Origin: Hygrocybe punicea
Taxonomy: Eukaryota; Basidiomycota; Agaricomycetes; Agaricales; Hygrophoraceae
Assembly: GCA_963556145.1 (NCBI GenBank)
Contig: OY744473.1
Span: 4,774,001 to 4,838,000 of the forward strand
Direction of reading: 5' to 3'
Length of the DNA: 64,000 nt
Position numbers and translations under genes: made by a program. Shown here piece by piece: positions 44,513-56,053 of the stretch; position 1 is the stretch's first letter, and each line of letters starts with the position of its first letter. The notes beneath the pieces were generated by a model. It was not told where the DNA came from. It saw only the letters and a program-made list of their open reading frames with translations, and did not search any database.

Positions 44513-46347
44513 TCAAACTACAGGATGTGATGCTTTCCAATATCTCCAGACCTCAGTCATTGATTGAAAAACAGTTGGTGCAACTGTCGCCACTTCATTG
44601 AACCCGTTGTCGCCATTTTCAAACAAAGCCATCTTGGGAGCATTGGTAACCTCCAGAACGAAATATTTTCCATTCCCTTCATCATCTGGCATTATACCAA
44701 TGTCAACACGAACATAACTGTTGCATGCCAAGGGACCGTTTGTACGTTGGTTCAACAACTTGGTGAACTCTGTCATGAATTTGATAGCAAAGCTGTCAAG
44801 TTCTTTGAGAGCCTTGTCAGTTGCCTTGGTTTTACCAGTGCAATTGGAGAGACTCCATTGAACCGGATCCCTAAAGAATCGTGTAAGAGCGCCTTGTTCT
44901 TATCAAGGAGAACTTACCCTTGGAACTCTGACAGAGGTGTCGGACGCCGAACCTCCTGTGGATCAACCCATCGGCTAGCCCCTGCAGCTAACTCATCAGG
45001 CTTCATCCACCACCTCCTTATGACATGCCAGGCTTTCTGATTGCCCATTCCTTCCTCTCCTGTCCTAATCATGAATATTTGAATTTCACCAGCATTTATA
45101 AGAGTTTGAATTCTCTCCTGAAAAAACCAGCGGCATGGCTGTTGTGGATCCATGGTATCTTGCAGTCTATCATCTGTGTTGGGGCCAACTGAAAAAACAC
45201 ATTGGCCACCATAAGAGTACTCCCTGTCCACTTGTCGAGTCATGTTAGGAAAAAATACAAGAGTTTAAATGATATAACCTTTTTGCGACCCAACTCTTTG
45301 AAGAAGGGAGATTGTGAAGAGTGTTCGTGAAGAAGACGTTGGGGCGAGGTAAAGGTCCACCTGGGTAGCTGAATGCCAAATGTCGGATATCTTTCTCTAT
45401 CTCTATTTTTGACCCAATCTCCATTTGTTCAGAAAACGAAGGCCACAGAGCAACCTCACGAGAGAGATTTCTCAAAGCCTCAAACCATTGCAATCTATGA
45501 GCAAGATCGCTACCAGATAATCCAAGAGTCACAACTTGATCAATCCAACATTGCAAACTCACTGAAATGGAGCCTGTATGCTCGTAACCACAATATCAAA
45601 ACGGTTGACATCCTGTAAAGTATGACCCTTGGACTTGATCCAATTTTCAAAACAAGACCATTTCCAGATGGTCAGAGTGTGGAGCAGAGGTTTGACTCCA
45701 ATATCTTGCTGTTCAGGCCACAAGATGCAAACAAGAATCCACACCTGTGGGGAGGACAACAAGCTGACGTTGAGCCGGTTATTGTGAGTCAGCAATACTC
45801 ACCCAGTCATAAATGTATATTTCCTCCTTGGTAAGAAAATATACCACATTTTTGTCGAATCCTTTCACATGAGTTGTAAGAGACTTCAACCAGGACTTTG
45901 AGGTTCGGTGGTCGTACGCTTCCTTCACCCAGGAGTACTTCCTAAAGCTTTGCAAGACTGACATGGTTATCAAGGTGCACCAGTCAAATGGGAGTACCAA
46001 AAGTATGCAAAGTCCAAGTGGATTCATAGTTGTGATCCCCTCAGTCAAAGCTGTATAGCCCAGGCAGTCGATGTGACATTTTTTGTGGAGGTTCCAGTTC
46101 CGAGTATGTGCCGTGAGTGAACCCCCCCTTCCACTGAGACTTCTTCTGCATGTTTGGCATGTGTGTAGACAATCCTTTTGCTAATGCCAATATTGGAGCC
46201 AAAAACAAGAACAGGTGAGATATCTCTATACTTAGAACGACAGGCAGTCACCTTGCGAACTGTGGTTTTTTTCCCAGAACTTGGTTCAATGCTCCTTACT
46301 GAAGAAAGTGAAGGTGTTGCTGAGTTGCGTTTCACAGTTGATAGCAT
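44513..46347 (-). CDS. Hypothetical multi-exon gene, apparently complete
   Basis: Exons follow one another with good splice sites on the minus strand: MLSTVKRNSATPSLSS at 46,347, a Lys/Arg-rich part, HIDCLGYTALTEGITTMN, VLQSFRKYSWVKEAYDHR, then YFLTKEEIYIYDWV (donor GTGAGT near 45,785). Next come VWILVCILWPEQQDIG to KSKGHTLQ, DVNRFDIVV, ALRNLSREVALWPSF with FSYPGGPLPRP, MTRQVDREYSYGGQCVFS with ERIQTLINAGEIQIFMI, and finally SYVRVDIGIMPDDEG, YFVLEVTNAPKMALF, ending at 44,513. Total about 560 residues. The RVDxGIM...YFVLEV pattern is seen, to my recollection, in unnamed Agaricomycete proteins; a loose likeness to ATP-grasp strands is not enough for a function. The exon joins near 46,070 are tentative. 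It lies beside the GN-bounded segment. Confidence 0.55.
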
Positions 46348-46562
46348 TCTGGGCAGTAAGACTTCAAGCTATGCTAGTCACTTTTGTGGAGTGGAACGTT
46401 AATATGAAATTACGATTGGAGATTTAGGGTCGGTCTTTATTGTTATGTGGTAGCATAGTGATAGCATTTGAACGTAATTTGAACGCTTAAAAAGCTGTAG
46501 CTGGCTCAATGGTGAATTGGTTTGCTCCGAAATTCAACTGTGAGCTATTTACAGTAATCGAT

Positions 46563-46925
46563 TAGTGTACTGGGAATTAGCCTGCACAAATTTGCGCAAA
46601 TTTGCCGGTGAATTTCAGAGGGGTACAAAACACCCGGTGAATTTGGGTGAATTTGAAGTATAAGTCTGAAAGTCAGCACTAGTCAGCACAGTTCTATCAT
46701 ACTGCCTTTTACAGTTGTAAGATGTGGTACATCTAAGGCATCTATAATAATAATCAAGTTTTTACTCCGAAGCCTCACATTGGCTGCTTGGAGCCAAGGC
46801 TTCAAATTGTTGGTGATACCAGCTCTAATGCCATCTCAAGATTCTCAACATAGCCTCGCCTGTGGTCGATGCTAGGGAGAATTTGCCGGTGGATTTGGGG
46901 CTCAGCCCTAATTCCCAGTACACTA
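46563..46925. mobile_element. Small hAT-type MITE
   Basis: Termini TAGTGTACTGGGAATTAG and CTAATTCCCAGTACACTA are perfect inverted repeats. The flanks TAATCGAT (46,555-46,562) and TAATCGAA (46,926-46,933) match in 7 of 8 positions, fitting an 8-bp duplication with one later change. The 363-bp interior is non-coding and AT-rich with repeats of AATTTG. Confidence 0.85.
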
Positions 46926-47057
46926 TAATCGAACACCCAAAGTCAAATTAACACGCCACAGGTAGCCAAAATATTTTTTGCAAAATCTTAGTAGACACAT
47001 GCATTCAAAGACCTAATGGAGTGATCAGATATATCTTTGCTCTGTGGATATTCTTAC

Positions 47058-47539
47058 AGCGTATTTCAAAAACCTTGTCAGTAAGTATAAAAAAAAAAAG
47101 AAGCACGTTACAAAGCTGCTCGGCCACTTCCGAGTAGCTGTGGCTGAAGCTATTAAGTGACAAAAACTACAGTTCTCTAGTGAGAACAGGACTAATTGAC
47201 CTTGAGGGCATCAACCCCAGTAAACTGAGAGCATTTACTATAACTATGCATTTGTTTAAGAATTTTTTGGATGCTGTCTAAGCTCACCATAAATCTTATG
47301 ATATTCATCCTCAGAGATTTCCTTTTTGGGGTGAGCAACATAGTTTTCTCGTTAGAATTATCTGGTGCGGACAGAATATATTTTAAAATGCTGTAAGGTA
47401 TCTTCACCAAACTGAGGTGGATGCCCTCAAGGTCAATTAGTCCTGGAGAACTGTAGTTTTACAGCTACTCGGAAGTGGCCGAGCAGCTTTGTAACGCCTT
47501 TTTGTACTTACGTACTGACAAGGTTTTTGAAATACGCTG
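47058..47539. mobile_element. TIR element flanked by TA (Tc1/mariner-like MITE)
   Basis: The ends CAGCGTATTTCAAAAACCTTGTCAGTA are inverted and flanked by TA on both sides. Inverted similarity continues inward for about 150 bp (TTACAAAGCTGCTCGGCCACTTCCGAGTAGCTGT, then ACTACAGTTCTC and GGACTAATTGACCTTGAGGGCATC), so the element can fold into a long hairpin. The 180-bp centre is unique and encodes nothing convincing. A TA target and CAG ends suggest Tc1/mariner, but no transposase is present. Confidence 0.82.
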
Positions 47540-47917
47540 TAACCGAATTTGCCGAATTTGTTTGGTGATCTTGAATGAAAATTCGCATCAACTAATAGCC
47601 TGAGGCATGTATTCTTACACTGGGTGCAAGGTATAATTTGATAAAAAATATGAAAAGGATATCTTAGAATTAATCCATTTTATTTTTTAACACATGATTA
47701 GAAGAAATATTCTGAAAATATATTGTGGAAATTTTAATTTTAAGCAAAGTATTATTTTAGATATAATGAATGTTGTGAAATAAAGAATGAAGCCACTCAT
47801 CAACTGGACTCAAAGTAATACATTATTTCTTCATTATATTTTTGTTAAAAATGTATAGAAGTTAAAAATGTATAGAAGTTATGCCATATCTTTTCAGATT
47901 TTGTTGCTTATGATACG

Positions 47918-48648
47918 TTATTGCCATTTTCAGAAGTCATGACCTTTTGAAAAATAAATCTTTTAAAGAGGAAGACCCTAGTGACATTGATAACTCATGA
48001 AATACTTCACTAAATTGCATAGTTTGACAGGGAGAATTTGTCTATGTTCTAAGGGCTATCTTTCTCTTTTACATTTTTACATTTTTAAAATATATGGTGT
48101 GTAGAGAGTTACAGGTGAATTGTTGATTTCAGTCATCTCAACTTGTACAATGAATATCTCTGCAGGAAATGCTTGGATTGACATGGTTGTGAGAGAAATT
48201 TGTTCTATGTTTCAAGGGCTACAAGGGCCCATACCGTGTTTTTTCCATATTTTGGATTATTGTAATGTTATTTATACAGAGGACATTTTTGTGTAATTCT
48301 CCTTCAAACTTTCAAAATATGGAAAAACACGGTATGGGCCCTTGTAGCCCTTGAAACATAGAACAAATTTCTCTCACAACCATGTCAATCCAAGCATTTC
48401 CTGCAGAGATATTCATTGTACAAGTTGAGATGACTGAAATCAACAATTCACCTGTAACTCTCTACACACCATATATTTTAAAAATGTAAAAATGTAAAAG
48501 AGAAAGATAGCCCTTAGAACATAGACAAATTCTCCCTGTCAAACTATGCAATTTAGTGAAGTATTTCATGAGTTATCAATTTCACTAGGGTCTTCCTCTT
48601 TAAAAGATTTATTTTTCAAAAGGTCACGACTTTTGAAAACAGCAATAA
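47918..48648. repeat. Long near-perfect palindrome, 337-bp arms, 58-bp loop
   Basis: The left arm 47,918-48,254 is repeated inverted at 48,313-48,648 with few mismatches (for example CATGACC versus CGTGACC). The arm tips at the loop are CCATATTTTG and CAAAATATGG. Inside each arm two related sub-blocks start TAGCCCTTNNAACATAGA, so the arm itself is a diverged tandem duplication. No reading frame of note. Such a structure extrudes easily and would transcribe into double-stranded RNA. Target duplication not found. Confidence 0.92.
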
Positions 48649-49018
48649 AGTAAGATTAATTTTGACACAACTTCAGTAATAAATATCATGCTCTGCATCC
48701 AGTGTTATGCATCCTTTCAATATATTACATCAATTCCACTTGTTTATATTCTCGTTAGCATACTAGGTGTTCAAGCTAGCTTCTATCCTTGCGTGAACAC
48801 CAGCTCTTGCACCTTAGTCGCCGTCCCACCTTGACTTGACTCACATCATGCTGTGACTTATCCCGTGTCTGACCAGGCAACTAAGGTTGACAATGTTATG
48901 TTTGAGATGGGCCAGCCGATCTGGGCCGAGAAAAGCTTATTGTTAGGTACTTGACGGCGCAACTCAGGAATGTCATAGTTATGGTGTTAGATGGGTGGGC
49001 CGAGGTTTGAGCCAGAAT

Positions 49019-49262
49019 ATTGTTACCCATGTGAGACCATTGGGCCAATGTTCTTTGGGGGCATTGTTACCCATGTCAGACCGTTGGGCCGATGTTCTTC
49101 GGGGGCATTGTTACCCGTCTCAGACCGTTGGGCCGATGTTCTTCGGGGGGTATTGTTACCCATCTCAGACCGTTGGGCCGATGTTCTTCAGGGGGTATTG
49201 TTACCCGTCTCAGACCATTGGGCCAAGGTTCTATGGGGGTATTGTTACTCATGTAATCCACT
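49019..49262. repeat. 44-45 bp tandem array, left foldback arm (6 copies)
   Basis: TGTTACCCATNTCAGACCNTTGGGCC recurs at 49,021, 49,065, 49,109, 49,154, 49,199 and 49,243. The mirrored array at 51,903-52,220 has about seven copies. Confidence 0.9.
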
Positions 49263-49289
49263 CCAGCCAATGCAATATCATTGATACCC

Positions 49290-49640
49290 TTCATTGCAGT
49301 TTGCATCGGCATCAGTGTTTGCATTGGCATTGGTGTTTGCATCGGCGTCGGTGTTCACTGCAGCATTGGCATTTGCATTGGCTTCGTTGTTCCCATTGGC
49401 TTCGGTGGTCACATCAGCTTCGGTGGTCACATTGGCTTCAGTGTTCACATCGGTGTTTGCATCGGCATCAGTGTTCACTGCAGCATCGGCATTGGTGTTC
49501 ACTGCAGCATCAGCATTTCCATCGGCGTCGGTGTTCCCATCGGCATAAGTATTCACATTGGCATCGATGTTCACATTGGCATTGGCATTTCCATTAGCAT
49601 CAGTGTTCACATCAGCATCAGTGTCAGCGTGAGGTTCAAC
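49290..49640. repeat. 18-bp minisatellite, left foldback arm
   Basis: Degenerate units of the type GTTTGCATCGGCATCGGT and GTTCACATCGGCTTCGGT. The mirrored array is at 51,405-51,870. Because the unit length is a multiple of three, several frames on both strands stay open and give Ala/Asn/Asp or Ile/Gly/Val repeat peptides, not real proteins. Confidence 0.9.
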
Positions 49641-49659
49641 TGAAGAGCTAATGCCAATG

Positions 49660-50045
49660 TTGATGCCGAAGTTTTTTTGGCATTTGTTTCTAACATGTAA
49701 AATACCGCCGAAATGCTCATAGAACTGTTGCTAGACATAGAAAACATCGTCTACTAACTATCTCTCAGCCAATGTAAGCTGGCTGGACCCATGGTTCAAC
49801 TGCAAAACTAACATGGAGGTTGATGCCAATGCTTTTTGGCATTTGTTTCTAACATGTAAAATACCGCTGAAATGCTCATGGAACTGTTGCTAGACATAGA
49901 ATACATCGTCTACTAACTATCTCTCAGCCAATGTAAGCCGGCCGGACCCATGGTTCAACTGCAAAACTATCACGGAGGATGATGCCGATTTTTTTTGGCA
50001 TTTGTTTGCAACATGTAAAATACCACCTGAATGCTCATGTAACTG
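49660..50045. repeat. About 158-bp tandem units, left foldback arm (3 copies)
   Basis: TTTTTGGCATTTGTTT marks units at about 49,672, 49,831 and 49,989, each with ACATGTAAAATACCNCC, ATGCTCATNGAACTGTTGC, CTACTAACTATCTCTCAGCCAATG and GGACCCATGGTTCAACTGCA. The mirrored array at about 50,780-51,405 has four copies. Confidence 0.9.
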
Positions 50046-51404
50046 TTGATATTGGCATTGAGATCAACTGAAACAGTGTTTTACATATATTTAACAAGAA
50101 CATTGAGATCAATGTGGACCTTCATGTTGATCTCGGCGTTGATTTCAGCTTTGACCTCAGCGTTGACATTGGCATTGACATTGGCATTGACATTGGCATT
50201 GACATTGGCATTGACATCAGTGCTGACCTTGGCATTGACCTTGGCATTGAACTCAATGTTTTCTCAGCCTACATATCCAATAAATCACTAAAGTCATGAA
50301 GTTTGTACATCTGATTCCAATCCAAATTCCAGATCTGCTCCATTTGAGCACCACTGGAACCAGTTCCGGTTCCAGAAAGCCACACGCTACTCCAGAACCT
50401 GTTCCTCCTTCACTTCTCACTGAAATGACAGAATTGAGCATTTAAAATTGAACAAGTCATCATAGCGACAGAGCAATTTGTATTGCACTCGTATTTGAGT
50501 ACACTAAGTACCAGTACAATATCACCAAATCGCAAAGTGTTGATACATTCCATGCCAGATCTAACACTTATACCACATATCTTGGCCACGCTTGCACCTA
50601 TTACACAGACAATTTAAATTTCAGTTCTCAGACATTATCTCCATGCTCTGGCCCCAGGATATTATGTTTAATCTTCCTGGTTACCACGTCAATAAATTCT
50701 ATACCTTTTTTGCTTGTCTTATGATTTGCAGTGATTCAAATGCTCTTATGTCTCAATACCAGGTAATACAGGACCTACCAATGTGCTTATATTGGCTGAG
50801 AGATAGTTATTAAACGATGTATTCTATGTCCAGCAACAGTTCCATGAGCATTCCGGCGGTATTGTACATGTTGCAAACAAATGCCAAAAAACTGCGGCAT
50901 CATCCTTGGTGTTAGTTATGCAGTTGAACCATGGGTCCGGCCGGCTTCCATTGGCTGAGAGATAGTTAGTAGACAATGTGTTCTGTGTCCAGCAACAGTT
51001 CCGTGATCATTCCGGCGGTATTTTACATGTTGCAAACAAATGCCAAAAAAGATCGGCATCAACCTCCGTGTTAGTTTTGCAGTTGAACCATGGGTCCGGC
51101 CGGCTTACATTGGCTGAGAGATAGTTAGTAGACGATGTATTCTATGTCTAGCAACAGTTCCATGAGCATTTCAGCGGTATTTTACATGTTAGAAACAAAT
51201 GCCAAAAAAGCTTCGGCATCAACATCGGCATTAGCTGTGCATTTGTACCAGGAGTCCAGCCAGCTTACATTGACTGAGAGATAGTTAGTAGACGATGTAT
51301 TCTATGTCTAGCAACAGTTCCATGAGCATTTCGGCGGTATTTTACATATGTTAGAAACAAATGCCAAAAAAACTTCGGCATCAACATCGGCATTAGCTCT
51401 TCAG

Positions 51405-52220
51405 TTGAACCTCACGCTGACACTGATGCTGATGTGAACACCGACGCTGATGGAAATGCTGATGCTGCAGTGAACACCGTCGCCGATGCAAACACCGATG
51501 CCGATGCAAACACCGATGCCGATGCAAACACCGATGCCGATGCAAACACCGATGCCGATGGCAATGCTGATGCTGCAGTGAACACCGTCGCCAATGCAAA
51601 CACCGATGCCGATGGCAATGCTGATGCTGCAGTGAACACCAACGCCGATGCTGCAGTAAACACTGATGCCGATGCAAACACCGATGTGAACACCGAAGCC
51701 GATGTGAGCACCGAAGCCGATGTGATCACCAAAGCTTATGTGACCACTGAAGCCAATGGGAACACTGAAGCCAACGCAAATGCCGATGCTGCAGTGAACA
51801 CTGACACCAATGCAAACACCAATGCCAATGCAAACACTGATGCCAATGCCAACTGCAATGAAGGGTATCAATGATATTGCATTGGCTGGAGTGGATTACA
51901 TGAGTAACAATACCCCCATAGAACCTTGGCCCAATGGTCTGAGACTGGTCACAATACCCCCCGAAGAACATTGGCCCAACGGTCTGAGACAGGTAACAAT
52001 ACCCCCATAGAACCTTGGCCCAATGGTCTGAGATGGGTAACAATACCCCCCGAAGAACATCGGCCCAACGGTCTGAGACGGGTAACAATACCCCCCGAAG
52101 AACATCAGCCCAACGGTCTGAGACGGGTAACAATGCCCCTGAAGAACATCGGCCCAACGGTCTGACATGGGTAACAATGCCCCCAAAGAACATTGGCCCA
52201 ATGGTCTCACATGGGTAACA
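51405..52220. repeat. Mirrored 18-bp and 44-bp arrays, right foldback arm
   Basis: Reverse complements of the left-arm arrays, in mirror order: 18-bp units 51,405-51,870, then 44-45 bp units 51,903-52,220. The 18-bp array is about 110 bp longer than on the left, so the arms have drifted in copy number. Confidence 0.9.
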
Positions 52221-53039
52221 ATATTCTGGCTCAAACCTCGGCCCACCCATCTAACACCATAACTATGACATTCCTGAGTTGCGCCGTCAAGTACCTAACA
52301 ATAAGCTTTTCTCGGCCCAGATCAGCTGGCCCGTCTCAAACATAACATTGTCAACCTTAGTTGCCCGGTCAGACACGGGATAAGTCATGTCATGGGCTGC
52401 TTGACTATTTCCTCCTCGCCAGCCACTACACCACCAGCTGGAACAACAGCCACAGACCACAAGGTTGAAAGGAAATAGTACATATTGGGTATCAAGGGAC
52501 GAGGCGGCCAGGGCAGTCTGTCCTACCGTTATATTCCGGTTCTGGTTCTGCTATGCAAGGTTGAAGGTTCTGGTTAGCCAGTATTTCGCTGGAACATTCA
52601 CCCTTGTATTCAGTTGATATTTATCTTTCACATTTCGGACCCAGTACAGGTTCAGTTTACAGATGTAATCATCAAGTCTAATTATCTTCCAAGAGTGGTC
52701 CTGGTTTCCGAATGTCTCTCCACCAGAAGTGGCACGTGACGCAAGTTCGACTCTAACCACATAACCCACAATGCAATCTGATCAAGTCTCTGACATCCTT
52801 TCCATCTTCAACTTATTTTCATCTACACCCTGGTACCAAGAAATTCTCAATTGATGCCTCCGTCAGCCCCAGACATCACAAGACGTCACTCAATGGCTTT
52901 CTGAAACTGTGTCCCTATTGGAGAATAATAATGATGCAGTATGCAGTGCATATAAACTAACATCTCAACTTTATCGGTTGACTGCTGACAAGATGACCCT
53001 TGCAATATGGTGGATTAACACTAACTGAATAAAGCTCCC

Positions 53040-54506
53040 TAACCAGGATGCATTGCGCATTTTCATTCAAGTAATCTTTCTGAAACTAATTAATCTCAGA
53101 GAGAGTGCTTCGGAGCTGCTCATGCACTCACAGAATGGCAATGTTTATGGTGATTTGCTGGTAAGAATCAAAACTTTTGTATCCCTTCATTGTCTTCTAT
53201 CACTTTGTAAGAGTGTCACCCGGGAGAGCCCTCTGGCTTTAGTTTTATCATTGCATGATCACACGCTCCAAGACCCTACAACAGAATTCGGAATTCGGGA
53301 CAGTCACTCTGCAGGCCGGATCCAATTGACTTCCCGGAACGGTTCAAAGTGGTTTTCCGAAGTTTCTAATCATCCTTACACTTTGGTTCAGCACTGGGTG
53401 AACACACTCAGCCGATTCTTTGAAATGCCATCACAGGTGACTATCAACTCTGTCTGATGTAAAACTACACAATCTAATTAAAGCACCAGGAAGACGAACA
53501 ACTGGCAGTCCAAGTTCTTAGAGAAATGAGAGAAGTCTGCAAAAGGCCAAGTTATGTCCGTAAAACGCTCCAGGACGTCATCAGCGTGAGCTCACAATAC
53601 CTTATTCTTATTTATTACAATACACTGACAATATTCAAGACTACTCATATGGCACGTCTGATACTTAGAATATCTCGACCGACAACAATCTTGGCAAACC
53701 AGTCTCAAGTCTTAGGGAGAAGCTTCCGAACTTATCAATGGAGGGAAAGTCTGCTTCTGTGTTTGATGAAACTCACCATGGACTTCAGTCCAACTACTCC
53801 GGAAAGCATCGTTGAATTTCGTAACACATTCAGCCAAGGATTGAGTATAGCTCGTCAGCAGCACATCCGACTTCTCAAAGCCATTTCGGAACATTCTTTA
53901 CTCCCTCTCTCGTCAAACCCCCACTCTATCTTTACTTTTACAAGTGAACAAAACTTCACCGCTGCCTGTCATGATTGGCTCCTTATGTCCCTTCAAGAGG
54001 TTGGAGAAACATTTGTCAGTGACATGCTTATAGTCTATCACTCTACTCACTCCAACAATTCAATTCTGATTTGTGCCCAGTTTTAGCAAGCACAAATTCA
54101 GAACATGTTCAGAAACATTTGCCGCCTGCAGGAGAAGGACTGGGTTTTATTGGGCCTTTCTGAGGAGTTAATGACCATCTTGAAGTTGAGTTGTCAGCTC
54201 CGGGACGACCGCGCCAAATGGAAGGAACAGGCACATCGGAATCGGAATCGGAATCGGAATCGGTTATACTCTGGAATGCCATGCGATCGGTGCAATCATC
54301 TACCAGAATCGGAACATTGCATTCTTAAAGTTTCGGTAACAAAATCCAATCTGTCGTCAGAAATTCATGGAAATCTTATTGTCCCAGATCATGGAGAATC
54401 GTTACCTCCAGTGAGGTCAAGATTTAACTATCCCATTGTCTCCTGCTCATACACAGATGCAGCTCAAGGATGGTTCCACTGGAACAGTTGCCCTTCCGGA
54501 TCTTAA
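53040..54506 (+). CDS. Hypothetical upstream exons, perhaps of the 2OG dioxygenase gene
   Basis: Coding-like exons with plausible introns: ESASELLMHSQNGNVYGDLL, then SLALVLSLHDHTL and GSKWFSEVSNHPYTLVQHWV to MPSQ (donor GTGACT near 53,438), HQEDEQLAVQVLREMREVCK to LQDVIS (donor GTGAGC), FSPTTPESIVEFRNTF with ARQQHIRLLKAISEH, and MFRNICRLQEKDWVLL (54,105). A run of CGGAAT hexamers (54,236-54,262) codes for Asn-Arg repeats. CDRCNHLPESEHC follows. The set may be the N-terminal half of the dioxygenase gene that starts at 54,655 on the same strand, or a separate gene. No domain recognised. Confidence 0.4.
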
Positions 54507-54654
54507 TTTGAGGAGGCTGGAGTTCAACAGCAGCACATACACCCGGTGTGGACAATTCGTTATCCTACTGGAGGAAGAAAGCACAAAGGAACAAGTTCAG
54601 TCCTGATTTCTCAATTATCACATTTGAAAACCTAGTTGACAAGAACATCAGGTA

Positions 54655-55463
54655 GCAGGCATACAGTTTAACCTCCTGACTCCACATGAGGCATCACAGC
54701 TGGAGGAAAATCAAAGAAAGTTGAAATCCCTAATGACCTTGTCACGTGGACGGATTTTTTCTTCTTGGGACTATGGAGAAATGTGACCGATTGGATCCAG
54801 GCTGGGCACTGGGGGCAGGCCAGGTGATGGATACAGCCCATACCCTAGCTTAATGGTTACATCCATTGAGGACATAAAAATGTTGTTTTCTCATGTTTCC
54901 GTGAGTCCCTGTGTGGTTTGTGGTTTTCAGAGATATCACACCTTGACTCTCTGACAGGATCTCGAATGCATCCTGGCCAAGATCGAACCTTATGCACCTC
55001 ATGTCACAAAGGAACTGAAAATGCTCGGGAAACAGGCCAACTCACTAGGAACCTACGGAATGACTGCATATCACTGCAGGAACTACATCGTTCCACATCA
55101 CTATGACCAGGATGCAACTTGGACAGTTTCCTATCAGTTAAAGAAAGAGCACTGCAGGATCCATGAATTCGGCTTTTCTTTCGCACACTGGGGTTGTTAC
55201 TTAGAAACTGTCTCGAACTGTGTTTGGTTAGTTGTTTTATTACGGTTCTTAGTGTCTATATTGACGTTATTGACAGGTGGTTCCGAGGTGATCATCTTCA
55301 CGGAACCATCGCCCCATCACTTAGCACAATGAAGACTGGCAATTACCTTTCACAAGGTGTAGGAATCACCCTTCCGGCCAAGACCTACAACGAGGCTAAA
55401 AAATATGCTCAGGCTAGGTCGTCATGGTCTGATCTGTGCAAGCATTGGAATGTTGAATTTTGA
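54655..55463 (+). CDS. TET/JBP-like 2-oxoglutarate Fe(II) dioxygenase
   Basis: Exons: SQLEENQRKLKSLMTLSRG (54,700), then GGRPGDGYSPYPSLMVTSI to FSHVS (donor GTGAGT near 54,901), DLECILAKIEPYAPHVTKEL, and the catalytic region MTAYHCRNYIVPHHYDQD with the iron-binding H-x-D (His-Tyr-Asp, codons 55,099-55,107), then GFSFAHWGCYLETVSNC. A 55-65 bp intron (GTTAGT to GACAG) restores VWWFRGDHLHGTIAPS with the distal iron-binding His at about 55,302. It ends SDLCKHWNVEF at 55,463. This layout fits the large basidiomycete family related to TET/JBP, some of which oxidise 5-methylcytosine; activity here is untested. An in-frame TGA at 54,784-54,786, where the second copy (58,083-58,510) has ATA, may inactivate it. 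Confidence 0.65.
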
Positions 55464-55477
55464 TGAGTAGCTTTTTG

Positions 55478-55510
55478 TATTTGTATTTGTATTTGTATTT
55501 GTATTTATTT
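55478..55510. repeat. (GTATTT)n microsatellite
   Basis: Five or so perfect hexamers directly after the dioxygenase stop, followed by CCGGTTCCGTCTG repeats (55,530-55,580). Confidence 0.9.
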
Positions 55511-55649
55511 GCTTGGTAAAACCGTTTCGTTCCGTTTGCCGGTTCCGTCTGCCGGTTCCGTCTGCCGGTTCCATTTGCTTGCCGTTCCGTTTGCTTGCCC
55601 GCTCCCCGCTCCCCATTCCATTTGCTGGCTGGCCCCTCCCTTCCCTGCT

Positions 55650-56053
55650 GTTAGGTGTGCCGAATTATGATCTGGTGGCTCTTGCAGCCACCGCTGCCGC
55701 TGCCTTCACTTCCTTGACATCTTGCTTGACTTTCCGGCTCTTCTGTTCATATTTCTAGCATACAATGTCAGATAGAAAATGTCGTGCAATCATAGACTTA
55801 CGTTCTTCATGTCATCAAGCTGTGTCCAGACATCCTCAAACTTGGCCTTCGAAATCCGCTGTTTTGCACAGTACTCCATCGCAAACAGGTTCCTGTTACA
55901 AGTGTGTGTCAGTACACGAGTAAGTAACCTGGCAGGAGCAAACCTCGCAGTCATGGCCTTTGTATGTTTCATCACCGGGCCTTTCACTACCCCAGAATTT
56001 TCTTTACCTTTACCTTTCAATAGCTGAGATTCTCCTGTCAAGGTGGTGTTCAA
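55650..56053 (-). CDS. Hypothetical small protein with Lys/Ala-rich tail
   Basis: Exon MNTTLTGESQLLKGKGK at 56,053 runs through RNLFAMEYCAKQRISKAKFE and DVWTQLDDMKN to a donor near 55,797; the next exon reads EYEQKSRKVKQDVKEVKAAAA and stops near 55,660. The middle motif resembles the end of the gene at 42.3-43.7 kb. It sits between the dioxygenase and the transposase fragment, on the transposase strand, and could be a transposon accessory gene. Function unknown. Confidence 0.4.

Larger units (their letters stand above)
48842..52399. mobile_element. Foldback (long inverted repeat) element with 7-bp target duplication
   Basis: The outer ends are inverted (GTGACTTATCCCGTGTCTGACC at 48,852 and its complement at 52,365-52,386), and CTTGACT flanks both sides exactly (48,835-48,841 and 52,400-52,406). 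Each arm of about 1.2 kb consists of a unique outer 170 bp, then an array of 44-45 bp units, an array of 18-bp units, and an array of about 158-bp units, mirrored on the other side with different copy numbers. The centre (about 50,046-50,780) contains (TTGGCATTGACA)n at 50,167-50,220 and a GGAACCAGTTCCGGTTCC palindrome at 50,357. No transposase is encoded. Arms of tandem repeats around a variable centre are characteristic of foldback transposons. Confidence 0.9.

Noticed and set aside
49281..49643. Open frames encoding Ile/Gly/Val or Asn/Ala/Asp repeats in the foldback arms (also 51,401-51,874)
   Set aside because: The 18-bp unit keeps all frames open and the mirrored arm gives the same peptides; no start context, introns or domain.
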